Shown here: piece by piece, positions 4,952-5,143 of the stretch
How the letters are laid out: the number at the start of each line of letters is the position of its first letter
How positions within the stretch are numbered: the first letter of the stretch is position 1
Assembly (NCBI GenBank): GCA_947461495.1
Contig: CANHLV010000155.1
Coordinates: forward strand, 1-5,143
DNA: 5,143 bases
From: Chitinophagaceae bacterium
Lineage (GTDB): Bacteria > Bacteroidota > Bacteroidia > Chitinophagales > Chitinophagaceae
Direction: 5' to 3'
Translations under genes and position numbers: made by a program
The notes under the pieces: generated by a model
Database searches by the model: none
What the model was told of the DNA's origin: nothing
What the model saw: the letters and a program-made list of their open reading frames with translations, nothing else

Positions 4952-5143
4952 TTATTCATCTCTCATCTCTTTGCCCGTTAAATGTATGAAAACATCTTCG
5001 AGATTGGCGGCTTTGACTTGTTTGGGTCTTTCAAATCCGCTTTCTACCAGTTCGTCAATCATTTTATCGGGAGAATCAAGTTTGATAATACGGCCTTCGT
5101 CCATAATGGCGATTCTGTCGCAGAGCTGTTCTGCCTCATCCAT
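4952..5143 (-). CDS. ABC transporter ATP-binding protein, C-terminal fragment cut by window edge
   Basis: The last 63 residues of an ABC transporter ATPase, open to the right edge; the methionine at the edge is internal, not a start. The fragment begins MDEAEQLCDRIAIMDEGRII, the strand-helix that follows the H-loop histidine in ABC-2 type exporter ATPases (drug, daunorubicin-like or Nod-type), so the H-loop histidine should lie just beyond the window and the Walker A, signature and Walker B motifs further out. The end, LEDVFIHLTGKEMRDE, matches the usual LEDVFxxLTG tail of this subfamily. It would pair with an ABC-2 membrane permease, which is not in the window and, since the next downstream gene is an FKBP, must lie elsewhere or upstream. 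Substrate cannot be inferred. The 46-base gap to the FKBP gene holds no hairpin terminator that I can see, so read-through is possible. Confidence 0.92.
   Translation of the reverse strand: MDEAEQLCDRIAIMDEGRIIKLDSPDKMIDELVESGFERPKQVKAANLEDVFIHLTGKEMRDE

Overview
The window looks like a chromosomal segment from a member of the Bacteroidota, most like the Chitinophagaceae/Sphingobacteriia-type lineages. The reasons are: AT-rich DNA; A/T-rich leaders with no recognisable Shine-Dalgarno sequence before most starts; a TonB-like protein directly ahead of folC; and a YggS, FolC and secreted FKBP whose sequences match what I remember of that phylum. The assignment is by recollection of families, not by a search.

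Layout. Positions 1-172 are a gene-free leader made largely of short low-complexity repeats. The plus-strand block follows: yggS (173-859, PLP-binding homeostasis protein), a single-pass TonB-like protein (973-1773) and folC (1812-3104, folate polyglutamylation). The minus-strand block, read from the right edge, is the C-terminus of an ABC transporter ATPase (4952-5143, cut by the window), an exported FKBP-type peptidyl-prolyl isomerase (4177-4905), a YfiT/DinB-type thiol transferase-like protein (3653-4177) and a Nudix hydrolase of ADP-ribose pyrophosphatase type (3098-3643). The two blocks converge, and the last codons of folC and the Nudix gene overlap by 7 bases. The FKBP stop and the YfiT start share one base (TAATG), and the YfiT-Nudix gap is 9 bases, so these three are very probably one transcript.

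Function. The genes are mostly housekeeping: vitamin B6 homeostasis, folate metabolism, envelope energy transduction, periplasmic protein folding, low-molecular-weight thiol chemistry and nucleotide-sugar clean-up. I see no mobile element, CRISPR array, tRNA or rRNA.

The most notable signal is a set of three 7-bp-periodic tandem repeat tracts around and inside yggS. Two lie in its leader (54-74 and 137-171, the second ending one base before the ATG). The third is a degenerate array of ten heptamers inside the coding sequence (684-753), read as a heptapeptide repeat. It apparently lengthens a loop just before a conserved PLP-binding segment. Because 7 is not a multiple of 3, loss or gain of one unit would truncate the protein at once (stops at 759 or 784), so yggS could behave as a contingency locus. 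This is an inference from the sequence only.
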